Below, piece by piece: positions 20,100 to 31,180 of a stretch of DNA of 64,000 nt. A model generated the notes under the pieces. The model saw only the letters and a list, made by a program, of their open reading frames with translations, was not told the DNA's origin and ran no database searches. The DNA comes from Enchytraeus crypticus (lineage: Eukaryota > Annelida > Clitellata > Enchytraeida > Enchytraeidae), in assembly GCA_905160935.1 (NCBI GenBank), contig CAJHZI010000051.1:197001-261000 (forward strand), given 5' to 3'. The stretch's first letter is position 1, and each line of letters begins with the position of its first letter. A program made the translations under genes and the position numbers.

Positions 20100-22992
20100 A
20101 AAACATACACAACAAGCAACCAATGCAGATGCAAACAAGTATCTGAGAGTGAAACAATGTTAAACTATCTAAGTGAAGCATTCAAGAGTGACTGTTCCAC
20201 ACTGATAACAAATATTCTACGAACAGCTTCTTTAATGGATAAAACTGACCAACCAATGTCACAGGAGTTATTAGCACAGAGAGAATAGCAGTATGGTCTA
20301 TTTGCAAAATTTAGCATAATGTTAAACACGTATTCATTAGAATTGCTGCAGTAATCACTTAGACATTTCCTTATGAACAATAGTTTTCTTAGTTGCACAG
20401 TAATTTTCAAATTAATTCTCCCCAAATTATGTATAAGTTCCTTAACTGATTCCCATTTATAATATCCAAAAAGAGTCCTGTATATAGAGTTCCACCAACT
20501 ATTTAGTAGATTAGACTAAGAGATATTTAAGTTAATTGATTCAATACAATGTAATAGAATAGGTAAGCAATGACTCTCCAAAAGATGTAACTTAACCACT
20601 TCATTACATGATTTAGCTTTAATACCATATTAACAATTGCGAAAAACTTCCTTCTGCATTCAGATAGATCCAGAGAAAGAGATTTACCCGATTCAAAAAC
20701 AATGCCTAAATACTTGAGTTTACTTGCCCACTGCAGTTCATTATTCTTAATGAGTAGTTTAGAAGGCGCAATATTCTGATCAGGTCCTACAAATAGACAT
20801 TTCGACTTTACATGATTTAAAATTATATCTAACTCTTTAGCTATGTTACAACATATGTTTAACATAAGTTGCAGATCTAACGCAGAAGCAGATATCATAT
20901 ACAATATCATCAGCATACATGAAACAACCAGCATAATTGTTAAAAATATGGCATCCTAACTGAGATTCATGCAGTTTTCCAAGTATTTTATCTACATACA
21001 TATTAAAAAGAATGGGAGAAAGCGTTCCACCCTGTCTAACACCACTTTTAATATCAAAGCTCTCAGAAAAAATATTACACCATTTTACCGTAGCATTCAA
21101 CTTAGTATACCAATTTACTATTGTATCAACAAAAATATTAGGTAAACCATTCTTGTATAATATAGAAAAAAAATTAAAATGATTAACCCTATCCTATCGA
21201 AGGCCTTTGTAGCATCCAATGAGGCTACATAAACATTACTTTTACGCAAAATTAAAATATTCAATAGTTTGATTAAACATAAACAGGGCATTTCTACACC
21301 CAAGACCTTTTTTAAAGCCAAACTGCAAGACACTTGTATTCATTAACTCACTGAATAAGGATGACAACAACAGTTCAAATAACTTAGCTAAAACTGGACA
21401 AATGGTAATTGGTCTCTAATTATCATACAAATTAAGTTTACTAGCTTTATTTTCCTTAGGAACTGGAATAATTACATCAGAAGCAAATTCGTTAGGGACA
21501 TATCTGTGAATACGAAGCATTTGAAATAAAAATTTTATGTGAATTACCAGGAAAGGATGTGAATTGAGAATATGCTCTGCCATTAAACCATCTTTAGCGG
21601 GCGCTTTGTTAAATTTAAGCTGCTTTATTAATCTTTATTAGTTGAACTGCAATTAAAAAGGGATCATCATTCACATTAGTGTTCAGATGCTTTTCTTCAT
21701 ATAACCTTGCATAGTCATACATAATTTCTTCATTACTTGAAGAGTTAATAAATGTTTAAAATACGTTTTAAAAATTTGAGAAACTTTAGTGGGATCAGTT
21801 TGATCACAAATTTTACATTGTGATGTAGTTTTATTAGATAATTTTGCATTCCAACATTTCCAGAAGGCATCATAATTCCCATTCATATAGAAAAATTATA
21901 GGAAAAAGTATAGGAAATTAATATCATCTGATCTATGTTGCTCAGATTCCATAGCAGCGCTTTTGATGGCCTTTTTATATTCATATTTGACCTTCAAACG
22001 AGCTTCATTTATATGACCATTTCTAGGTCGACCAGACATATTCCACAGTTGATGAATATCAATACTTGATTGTTTTAAGTCATTAAGCTTTTCATTCCAA
22101 TAAAACTTAAGCGTACCTTGTCGAATTCTTGGAACAGTAGTCTTGGCAGCATTATTAAGGGCAGTAACAATACTTGTATAATATTTTTCAATATTTGCAG
22201 CATGATCTACATTACAACAAGAAGTCTTACAACTTAATAACTCGCTTGGACAATTAATATTCTGCAAAAATATCCAGTTAGATTATAATACCTAAAATCC
22301 TCCTTGTCCCATATCTCATTCGTCGTTGAGTTTGGGTATGTTGCAGCGAACTGAGCGCAATAGGGCTAGTCACTTGACTTCAAGGTCACATGTTACAGGT
22401 AAGTGATCTGAACAGTTGACTGCCTCATTTAATATATAAAATTTAGATGTAACAGATTTTAGGCTCTCGCTATTAAATATATGATCAAGCCATGAGTAAT
22501 GACCTAAACTTTCATGCATATACGTGTATTGAATAGGGTTATCCTGAATTTTATCATCACAACAAATCAAATTATAACTATCAAACAAATCACTTAGTAT
22601 ATTAAACCCAACACTCCGTGATACACAATCAAAATTAAAGTCACCAGCAACAATAAATTTCATTGAGGGATATTTATTAAAAATAGATTCAATAAAAGAT
22701 AGTATTAAGCCTAAATATCTAAATATCTTTCATATTCACCGTAACAGGGAAAATAGACATTAGTAACACAAACAGATTCAAATTTAAATTCAGTGATTTA
22801 TCTGCCATTGATTTCATCCACATCAATTATTTTTATACACTTATGAATAGATTCTTTCCATAGAACACATAACACAGCCGCCATAGGGGAGTCCACGCAT
22901 AACTGCATTACCTAATCTATTATACATATTATTTAGCACGTTAGATGACGGTGATCTCTAACACGATCGCTGCCTAACTCTTTTTTCATATA
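20053..22992 (-). mobile_element. LINE J2 (near full-length non-LTR retrotransposon), decayed
   Basis: About 2.9 kb inserted in the viral polymerase, flanked by TGACACAG at 20045-20052 and 22993-23000. Endonuclease C-terminal blocks: VAGDFNFD and WLDHIFNS, then NCSDHLPVTCDL (22370-22663). Linker 21896-22267. Reverse transcriptase: RPITICPVLAKLFE-like coding near 21400, SGVRQGGTLSPILFNMYVDKILG and MYADD (20846-21100), KLKYLGIVFESG (20527-20934). C-terminal extension 20165-20425. GVRQGG with YADD distinguishes it from LINE J1. Many stops; inactive. The 3' end carries a 22-bp-arm hairpin. Confidence 0.8.
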
Positions 22993-23424
22993 TGACACAG
23001 TGTTGCATCATTGAATTTCTTCGCGGCAGATTAATCGAATATCATTGTTTTAGGAAACTCAACCTGCCTGTATATTTCTTTAATATTTTTCTCTAACTCG
23101 TCGTAGAATATTTGAGCAACATAATCATCCTCATTCTTTGCAGTAAACGTGACTGGAGCTTGCGAGTAAATGCTATCATCAAAAGACTTTATGTAATAAC
23201 AGAATCAACTAGGTGTATGCTTCTGGTATTGGTTAGTGTATGACACGCTTGGATCGGGCATGTATCAGTAGATTTTTATGAATGACTCAAAATCTGCATT
23301 CACGATGAACTTTCATCGGTTTTTTTATAGTGTCCGAAATTCATAAACGTTTCAGGTTCAGGTAGCAGTATTTTTTGAGGGTCATGTGAGTAGTATTCAT
23401 TGTGGTTACAATATCTTACTTGTA
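22993..23424 (-). pseudogene. Copy C: DNA polymerase B, N-terminal part 2
   Basis: Minus-strand viral polymerase coding between LINE J2 and the mariner: KILLPEPETFMNF, then FDDSIYSQAPVTFTAKNEDDYVAQIF and YDELEKNIKEIYRQVE, then FNDATLCHI at the LINE junction. These lie in the exonuclease and pre-exonuclease region of Polinton polymerases. Frame changes occur near 23300-23350. The TA at 23423-23424 is the mariner target. Confidence 0.75.
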
Positions 23425-24761
23425 CGAGGGGCAGTCATAAAGTTCGAGGACTACATTTATTACACAAAAACTGTTAATGCTATTTACAAAATTTAAGTTT
23501 GGCCTTCAAAATACATCCCTTGGGAATCGATACACTTCGTCCAGCGATCCTTCCAAGCCTCGAAGTAGTGCCATAGGCCATTCTTGGACAGCACCTTCAG
23601 CGCACCCGAAACAGCTGCGTTGACCTCATCGTCTGACTGAAACCGTTGACCACGGAGGTAATTTTTCAGGTCAGGAAATAGAGAATGGTCACAGGGAGCA
23701 AGGTCAGGTGAGTAGGCAGGGTGAGCAAGCAGTTCACAGCCGATTTCAGCGATGGTCTGCTGGCAAATCTGGGACCGGTGAGCTGGCGCATTATCGTGGT
23801 GCAAGATCCATCCATTTTCAATCAGTTTAGGGCGCTTCTCGTTCAATTTTACCATGAGTTTCCTTTTCAGTACTGTCGAGTAATAGTTTCCAGTTACTGT
23901 TTGTCCTTTCGGCAATCTGTGATCATAGATGATTCCCTGATAATCAAAGAAAATCAGGTGCATCACCTTGCCAGCACTTCTCGCAACTTTTGCTTTATGA
24001 GGTCTTGGGCTTGATTGGTGCTTCCAAACTGACGATTGCTGCTTAGATTCAGGATCGTAGTGGTGTATCCATGTCTCATCGCATGTCACGACACGTTTCA
24101 GAAAGTTCTCAGCCCCTTCACGTTGCAAGCGGGATCTCCACTGCAGGCAAATCGAAACACGAGTCTGGCACTGTTCTTCAGTCAGCAGCCTGGGCACCCA
24201 TCGTGCGCATACTTTGTTAAATCCAAGTTCATTTAAGATTACTGCAACTGATCCATGACTTATACCAACTTCATTCTGTAGTTCTTGCATGGTAATTCTG
24301 CGATTTTGAAGCACCAGTTCATTGATTTTGACCATATTTCGGTCGTTAACTGAAGTTGAAGGCCTGCCTGAGCGTTCCTGAGACTGCACCAATTCTTCAC
24401 CACTTTTAAAACGATTATACCATTTGCTAACATTTGATTTTGATGCAGAGCCTTCTCCATATGCTGTAGTCAACATTTGAAGCGCTTCCGTTTGAGTTTT
24501 GCCAAGCTTAAAGCAAAATTTGATCGAATAACGAACTTCTAACTTTGACGCCATTTTGTTTGTTTATTTGTCTGACTGGGTGTAAAATAGTATCAACACA
24601 GAAATGTTTCTATATCCGGTTGCGTTGAACCCATAGGGCAAGTAATTATATCAGAAGAAAGCCAAGAAAATAAATCTTTCACAATATATCAGTCTAACGT
24701 TTGAAGATCCCACACCCTTTTCGAATTTTGACTAGTCCTCGAACTTTATGACCGCCCCTCG
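23425..24761. mobile_element. Full-length mariner transposon, apparently intact
   Basis: 1337 bp with 29-bp terminal inverted repeats (CGAGGGGC-GTCATAAAGTTCGAGGACTA type, one mismatch between ends) and a TA duplication at 23423-23424 and 24762-24763. Carries one uninterrupted transposase gene. Inserted in the decayed viral polymerase. Much better preserved than everything around it, so it is the youngest insertion recognised in the window. Confidence 0.95.
23493..24554 (-). CDS. Mariner transposase
   Basis: 353 codons with no stop or frameshift, the usual length for mariner transposases (about 345-355). The protein cuts and joins the mariner ends at TA sites. The N-terminal region has two helix-turn-helix segments (RYSIKFCFKLGKTQTEAL and RRITMQELQNEVGISHGSVAVIL) that bind the inverted repeats. 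The linker motif WVPRLLTEEQ is present. Catalytic triad: Asp in TCDETWIHHY, Asp in HHDNAPAHRS, and Asp in YSPDLAPCDHSLFP, the D,D34D pattern. The C-terminus ends with CIDSQGMYFEGQ, typical of the family. ATG 24554 is about 210 bp inside the right terminal repeat; the stop is about 65 bp inside the left. All key residues are present, so activity is plausible though not shown. Confidence 0.95.
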   Translation of the reverse strand: MASKLEVRYSIKFCFKLGKTQTEALQMLTTAYGEGSASKSNVSKWYNRFKSGEELVQSQERSGRPSTSVNDRNMVKINELVLQNRRITMQELQNEVGISHGSVAVILNELGFNKVCARWVPRLLTEEQCQTRVSICLQWRSRLQREGAENFLKRVVTCDETWIHHYDPESKQQSSVWKHQSSPRPHKAKVARSAGKVMHLIFFDYQGIIYDHRLPKGQTVTGNYYSTVLKRKLMVKLNEKRPKLIENGWILHHDNAPAHRSQICQQTIAEIGCELLAHPAYSPDLAPCDHSLFPDLKNYLRGQRFQSDDEVNAAVSGALKVLSKNGLWHYFEAWKDRWTKCIDSQGMYFEGQT

Positions 24762-25590
24762 TAAAACCATTTAAGCATCGTAATGCATTGCATGGTGATT
24801 TTCATCCATTGACAATCAATCTATTCAAGTTCTTAATCCAACAGTATTGATTTATTTCACCTTCGGAACAAATCACAAACAAATTGTAACAAATCTTCTG
24901 CGTTTTGACAATTAAATGTTTAAATTCTTAATGGAATTATTTCTCTTTGTTCTTTCCCGCGCACTTCCAGCTTTTCATATCCAAATACATGAATAGATAC
25001 ATTGTTATTTTTTGCAAATATATAAATATTTTTTAAGTTAACTGAAAACTCAATACCATTCCAGTTAAATTCTTCAGCCTGCTTTTTTAATTGTTTATCT
25101 ATGCGCTCAGAATTCTTTTCCACTTGATTGAAAGCTCCAGCTACACCCCAATTGAAATAATGTTCGTCTTCATATTTACAATAGCCTTTTTAGCAGCTAA
25201 TTTTTTAGGAAGTTAGGAGCTACCTCGAAGTGGTTTGCATTCAACAGTACCCCGTATTTGATATGCTGCAATTTGCCTTTAGTCTTTTCATACACCTCTG
25301 CGGTATCTGTGAATGGTAAAATTATTTCAGTTATAGAAAGAAAGGGGGCGTCGGATGATGTAATTTCTCCAGTCTTCAAATCTACCCTCTCCATTGTACA
25401 TGCAAGTATTATATTAACTTTTGTCTGAGGATTGTTATTCAATAAATTTACTACAGTTGGCTTAATATAATTAAGAAATGACAACGCCTCGACCCCCTCA
25501 TCTATGGTATATTGCGTTGAAAATCCCTTTAGTCATGACGTTAAAAAATTAATTTAGTTCTGATTTAGTTTTTCTGATTTCATTCTTACC
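24762..25590 (-). pseudogene. Copy C: DNA polymerase B, N-terminal part 1
   Basis: Minus-strand coding upstream of the mariner: SFLNYIKPTVVNLLNNNPQT and a long open block (25197-25484) with TGEITSSDAPFLSITEIILPF, then AKKAIVNMK-like coding, then 24920-25123 with FNWNGIEFSVNLKNIYIF and VFGYEKLE, then a block reaching the mariner. These N-terminal features are characteristic of the long Polinton-type polymerase. Reading appears to continue from the SAP-motif region upstream, so the two may be one protein. Frame changes near 25150 and 24880. Confidence 0.7.
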
Positions 25591-26552
25591 TATCTCAGAT
25601 TTGCTGAATGTATTCGTAATTTTCGACTTTATTGTCTTACACGATTCGCTTTTAGGCTTCTTAATTTTGCTTGGCACTAAAGCTTGTCAACCGATCCCAG
25701 TAAGAATTGATAGTTGGCATTACTCCAGTCTTATTAGGTGTCAGAATCTCAGCTTTGATATCAAGCAAATTATGTGTTATAATTAAGCAAATTATTATAA
25801 TGTTTAAAAAATTAAAAAAAGTGAACACGCATTATAGTGAAATGATCAACTATGTCGATATCTATCACTTTTTAATATTCACATGTTTAAACCGTTAGGC
25901 AATTTAGTCCATTTTCTGTGTAACCAGTCCAGTGAATGTCCGAGATTTTACTCTCAGATCAGCGAGGCTGGGATTCGAACCCGCGTGGTTTCAATTCACC
26001 TCAGGATCTGTCATTTAAAACTTCATGACGTTACCTCTACGCTATTGATACATTCTAAATAAGTAGTAGTTTATTAGTAGGTGTGAGAGTCTCAGTTTTG
26101 ATATCAGGCACGGGTGGGTCAAGCAAATTATTATAATGTTTATTCGGCGGTGGTTTATAATCAGTTGGCACTAAAACCGGCGCTTTAATATCTGGTACAG
26201 AAGAATTGAATAAATCAACAACAACACCAGTTGTATGTTGTTTCCCGGCGGCAGCACCTTTTCAGAACATTCAAAAAGGTGACTGATCCACCATCCTCAT
26301 CAAAGGTAAATGTACAGTGTACACTGGGCTGAAGAAGTGGAGTTGCAATATTTGTAGAGTAATCTAGAATTGGTACAAGTATCTAATACAATATAATATA
26401 TGGTACAAGTATTTCATACAAGTATCTAGAATTGGTGGATTTAATAGAGCTATTAAGTCAGCCTTACGTATTCTTGAATATCCACTCAACCCTCTGTCTC
26501 TCGCAAAAGTCTTCAGTTGAGCTACAGTTTTGATATTCCATTTTATATACAA
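25591..26552 (-). pseudogene. Copy C: SAP-motif protein with proline-rich linker, broken
   Basis: Begins at the minus-strand ATG at 26552 with MYIKWNIKTVAQLKTFARDR, then GLSGYSRIRKADLIALLN, a SAP-like helix-extended loop-helix DNA-binding motif. After a small AT-rich insertion with repeated TCTAGAATTGGTACAAGTA-type sequence (26360-26430), coding continues with HCTFTFDEDG and a linker with repeated PDIK-L-PT units, interrupted by SINE-2. It is the first gene of the minus-strand module, upstream of the polymerase. Role inferred: DNA-binding N-terminal domain or partner of the protein-primed polymerase. Confidence 0.6.
25883..26055 (-). repeat. SINE-2, copy 1 (tRNA-derived)
   Basis: Minus-strand copy of a roughly 170-bp repeat also at 37085-37270. 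It contains a B-box GGGTTCGAATCCC-type motif and an A-box-like region, a GATCTGAGAGTAAAAT body, and a tail reading GGACTGGTTACACAGAAAATGG and ending ACATGT. Inserted in the viral SAP-protein region. Confidence 0.8.
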
Positions 26553-26559
26553 GAAAATA

Positions 26560-27130
26560 TACTTAAATAGAAATCAACTTTTTTGCACAGATAAGATATG
26601 AGAACCATTGATTTTGTTTAAGGCCTACTTGCTTCTTCGAAGAGACAAAAAATATTTAGAGTTATTAACACAGCAGCAGTCACCTGTGAGACGACTCTAC
26701 TGTAGCTGTCTGGTTTATAATTAATCTGATTATTTATAACCGCTTAGAAAGCGAACGTAAAAAACACAGCAGCTGACGGTTGTGCTGGAAACTCGGTTGT
26801 ATAGCTGACGAGTGGAATGGTACCAAATCCATGAAACGCAACATCCCCTTGATATAGAAATGAGCTAGGTTTCAAGTCAAATCAAGGCAGAAAATAGATA
26901 TGAGCAAGACTCAAGTCTGGGCTGTGCTTAATATTCAGGCAACATTTAAGCATCAAGGCTAAAAATGGAATTGAGCTATGTTTTAAGGCTAGGTTGTGCT
27001 ACAAATGATTATTGTTCATTTGAATATGAATTATCAAGACAGAACAAGGCTAAATATTTATTTGAGCTTATGTTTTGAGGCTAGGCTATGCTTGAAATGA
27101 AACTGAGCCAGACCCCCAAAAATCATAACT
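26560..27130. other. Unassigned sequence with diverged internal repeats
   Basis: No gene. 26860-27110 contains four or five diverged repeats of a unit around GAGCTA-GTTT-AAGGCTAGG-T-TGCT, suggestive of an old minisatellite. Confidence 0.5.
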
Positions 27131-27139
27131 ACTCAAGTG

Positions 27140-27410
27140 CTAGTGTCAACTTAGGAGATGCTGCCCAAAGTTGGAACCAACAAGGCTGTCCTAGCGTTCC
27201 GAAAGCTACTGCAGTCCTGCGTAGCAATTGGAGGAAAGCATATAGTCAGTAATGCTAGCAGGCACAACTGGTTCTTTCTGAACCACTACAACGACCCTTT
27301 TAAACATTATATAAAATATAATTTTTACTTTCAGAACATTCAAAGAGGAGGGTTGCTCTTCTGCAAATTTCATAAGTGGTCAATCTATGTATTAAAATGC
27401 ATGAAAATAG
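27140..27410 (+). mobile_element. Mariner-like element M2, 3' fragment
   Basis: Matches the second half of the elements at 45689-46631 and 48077-48961, including GCTGTCCTAGCGTTCCGAAAG, GGAGGAAAGCATAT, TTCTGAACCACTACAACGACCC and TCAATCTATGTATTAAAATG. No ends and only decayed coding for the transposase C-terminus (NKAVLAFRKLLQSCVAIGGKHI). Confidence 0.7.
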
Positions 27411-27424
27411 GCAAAACCATTTCT

Positions 27425-27515
27425 GGGGTGGCCACAGGGGTGGTCAGCCCTTCATTTGAGGTGGCCGTCGCCACCCCAAATGAATGGCTTACCACCCCTG
27501 GGCTACCCCGAAAAT
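27425..27515. repeat. GC-rich fold-back repeat
   Basis: Imperfect palindrome with arms of about 40 bp centred on GGTGGCCGTCGCCACC, ends GGGGTGGCCAC and CTGGGCTACCCC. Probably a tiny MITE or the folded end of a hAT-type element. Confidence 0.6.
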
Positions 27516-27869
27516 GGTCAACAAAAAATGTTGATTTTTATTGCTGATTACCATAACATAACAGTGCTGGATCAGGAGCATCAGATACTCATTTAAGACG
27601 ATGCTTGATACATTATATTAACGACAATCGAACAGGGAATTTAAGCCATACCGTCAGAACCAGACATCATGTTACTTCCGTTCAGACTCGCACTCTGCCG
27701 AGTCCACATACTGTTTAAAATAGAAGGGTTGTTGAGCTAGAATTTAATGTGGTAGACCTTCATAATGAGCTTCATTAGCTTCATTAGCTTAGACGAATAT
27801 TGCAACGCAACGAAGCTTAGATCGATTAGATGAGACTCTCACACACTTATCAATCTGCTTGATTTAAAA

Positions 27870-28135
27870 TTGCTTTTTGGAGCCATAGAATCCGCAGAAG
27901 CGTTACATGACACTTTTAGATTAGCAAAGATTTCAGCAGTCCTCCCTGAAAGTTTTGCCTCGTGCAAGAGGAGCTTTTCTACAACGAAGCTCATAAACAT
28001 AACATTACAACAATTAGAGTGCTATTGTCGCCAATGGCAACATCGATCACTATTGAGACAGATCCCAGCCGGTGTGCAAAAAGAGAGTCTAAGCGGTTTA
28101 AGTGATAAAAACAAAAAATCAGTCCAAATATAAAG
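27870..28135 (+). pseudogene. Possible hAT-type transposase fragment
   Basis: An 87-codon open frame with AVLPESFASCKRSFSTTKLIN, which resembles the hAT dimerisation-region pattern of a conserved SFS-T-K-I stretch. The continuation does not match well. Neighbouring sequence 27560-27870 and 28135-28690 shows nothing else. Low confidence. Confidence 0.3.
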
Positions 28136-28725
28136 GAAAGAAAGAAAATGAGGCTTGCCTTCTGGTCGCAAGTCATAGTCACTGGATGGAAAAGAGAGGC
28201 GGAAAAGATAGGTCTTCAACTGCCTATGGAACTGCTCATAGGAAAGCGGAGGCCGATGTCACTGATGTGATGCAAACGAAGACTAAAAAAGGGGTAGTTT
28301 AAAGAGAATTCCTAATCTGCGGTGTAGCATAGCAGTAGGCTGATTAAATCAAGCATACGTTATAGAATAGAATAGATAATATGATTATTTTTCGGGAAAG
28401 ACACAAAATGCATGAGCGACATACAATGCGTCAACCGCAATTCCTACATCTATAGCGAAAAAATCGGTTGTCAGTGAAGATGCAGAGTATCTTATCAAGC
28501 TGACTACCGTTATAATTATGCTACTTACAGTTCTTAATAAAGATCGTATTAGTTCACAGTTCATAATACATATAAAGTTGAACTTATAACCTACATGTAG
28601 ATGCAGAGCTAAATAACTAATAAAAAAAAAGAAAACACTGTGAAACTTATCTAACTTCAATCAAACAAATTCATAAAATTTTCATCATACAAATTAGCAA
28701 ATTCACAAAACTTCCACCATACAGA

Positions 28726-29000
28726 TTAGCAAAACCATTCATCAAAAAGGTAGACTTTATACCGCTTAGAAAACTCAGTTATAGATTTTGCATTGCGTAT
28801 GTCAGGGGATATTAGGTTCCAGTTAACCACATTGTGAAAAGTATAAGATTTGAAGAATTCATTGGTAGTTCTTGTATATAAATACTTAGCAGTGGAGAGT
28901 CTAGTATGATAAAGACTATGTGAGTGGTTATGCATATTATCAATGAAAATATCCCGAGTGGCACTTAACACAGCTAAATTCATAAAATTCTGACATTTAC
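28726..29000 (-). mobile_element. LINE reading-frame C-terminal fragment
   Basis: An 85-codon open frame ending KRYKVYLFDEWFC, with HTRLSTAKYLYTRTTNEFFKS and VVNWNLISPDIRNAKSITEF. This is the arrangement of the extreme C-terminus of jockey/CR1-like LINE proteins (small basic region, then W-LP-I-type stretch). The rest of the element is not recognised. 29000-29340 holds nothing assignable. Confidence 0.5.
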
Positions 29001-29344
29001 AGATTAATTTACCAATAGCTAGTTTAAGTAATTGGTGAAGAGGTAAAATAGGAAATGTTCGCTAGAGTCGCTTCACATAACAAAATTTTGTGTTTACTCT
29101 GCAAGGTTCTTAAGATACGGTTGCAATCAAAATGCAAAGGCTATAATAGCTGTTTATTAGTATAAACTTCAAGGCCAATGTTTAATTGAGACACCGGCAG
29201 AATAACGAATCGATTGTATAAGTTTCAATGCAAACAGTCTAATTGTATTACGATGCTACTTGTCATGTCGTATTATATTTGCCCCCCTAAATTTTGTCTT
29301 GCCACTAGTCTGGCCACCCTATTTTGTATAAGCCAGAACCACCC

Positions 29345-29347
<3 letters not shown>

Positions 29348-29398
<51 letters not shown>
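29348..29398. repeat. (TA)n microsatellite
   Basis: About 25 uninterrupted TA units. Flanking sequence 29400-30120 has no recognised gene; open frames there are short and without family signatures. Confidence 0.95.
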
Positions 29399-29402
<4 letters not shown>

Positions 29403-30129
29403 ACGGATTTGCAGATAACCGTTCAAAAACTTTGTTTAATTTGCTTTCTATTTATATTAGCATATATTTTCAATCAAATTACCAAATCACAAGAATAAAG
29501 AGAAGAAGAATTACAGTCAAATTACCAAATCAAAAGAATAAAAAGAAGGAACTATTGACAGGATCTTCGATATGTGATTTTTATGAACGTGTGTTCTCTC
29601 ACGGTCACCACATGCTACGTTACAAAAGAACAGCACATGGTCAAGGTATTCTCTTGTGGTCTCTGTGAACTCAGTCGTCATCGTATGGTGCATTTTGGCG
29701 CCTGTTTGTGTAGAGTCTGTAAGAGACGTTCCTGACATTGCCTTATGGCGAGGAACCAGACGTTAAATTCTTATTGATTGATTGTATGATACAGTTGTCT
29801 TTGTGAAGCGTTGATGATACAACTGTTCTTGTAACCTAAAAGAAGTGGGATTTAGTGCACTCGGTTTAAGCTGCGTTTCAATTGAACGAAGTTTAGCTAT
29901 AAAGTTTAACCCGGTTATTACTTTGTGGATGATCACCTTGGAAGACCGAGTGTTCGCAGTTTTCAATGAAAAAGTCCAGAGGAAGGTTATTCTTAAATCC
30001 GCGCCGAAGCAAGAGGCATCAAAAGGCAACGATTACTAATAATCTTAATAATTACTAATAAAATAATATTTGGAGAATTTTATTGATAGACTTATGAAAT
30101 TTAACAATTGTTGACTACAGGTTAACTAT

Positions 30130-30330
30130 TGTTTGACTCTCTATTTATCTCTTTCTCTCTCTCTTTCTCTCTAGAGTTGTGCCAAATGGCAGATCCATGG
30201 TACATATGGTACTCAGTGATGTTTTCAAGCATGTCATTGATCACCAGGTTAATCCATATACAAATGGAAATGCCTTATCCCTAACTTATATAGCCCATAG
30301 CTTGGCTTCTGCTCTCAGACACATGGGAAA
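30130..30330 (-). repeat. SINE-like repeat R1, partial copy
   Basis: CT-rich run followed by TGCC-N4-GGCA hairpin sequence, GGTACATATGGTACTCA-like body and CTTATATAGCCCATAGCTTGGCTTC, paralleling the R1 repeat at 7062-7418. More diverged. 30330-30960 is otherwise unassigned. Confidence 0.5.
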
Positions 30331-30968
30331 CTTATCTATTTGATAAATTTTTCTTTTACTTTTGAATTATTATACGAGTATTTTCTGAATCAAAACATAG
30401 AAAATAAATGAATTTAATTATTTTTATTCTATGTTGTAGGTCTATACTATGCCACTAGGTTGGTCTGTCCTACCTGCAGATCAACATTTTCTCGCAGTGA
30501 CCATGCATCTGAAGAGATTCAGGCATGGTAATAATTGTAAATTATTTTGTGCATAGCGCTTTTGTATTCATTTTCGTTAAGTTCAGCCACGGATCTTCTG
30601 TCTGATTAATTCAATAATTGTCTGATTATAATTTGATTATAATAATTGTCTGATTATAATTCAATAATTGTCTGATAATAATTGTCTGATTAATTCAATA
30701 ATAATAATTGATTAATTCAATAATTGATAATGGATAGAAATTAAGTTAAACTGTATTATCTGTGACAGTCTGTTTCATGACTTCTCTGGTCGTTTAGAAA
30801 GGACATTTTGACTACTTAGTATCATCAAGAGGCAGCTGGCGTGCTCAGAGGTAGTTTTGTTACCTTCCTAGAAGTTCCTGAGAAATTTAAGATTAACTCA
30901 GTCCGTATCAACATATCTTTTCTTTACAACAGGATTCTACTCGATGAACAGAACCACGAGATCCAGCG

Positions 30969-31168
30969 CTGTCGCCGTCTACTCCATTAGTCAGCCTCCT
31001 ATCGCTGGCTGCTCCAATAGTCAGCCTTCTGTTACTGTGTACTGTGTAGTCTACTGATCAGCCTCCTATCACTGTCTGCTCCACTAGACGGGCTCCTGAC
31101 GCTTTCTACTCTGCTAGCTAGTAAGCCTCCTGTCGCTGTGTACTCTACTTGTCAGCCTCCTGGTGCTA
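30969..31168. repeat. Minisatellite, about 35-bp unit
   Basis: Six or so diverged units around TCAGCCTCCTATCGCTG-CTGCTCCA-TAG. It ends at the target duplication of the next element. Confidence 0.75.
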
Positions 31169-31180
31169 TTTATAAGGTAT

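Noticed and set aside
23721-24236. Plus-strand open frames in the mariner
   Set aside because: Shadows of the intact minus-strand transposase.
30969-31168. CRISPR-like array
   Set aside because: Units are diverged, contiguous and without unique spacers; a minisatellite in animal DNA.
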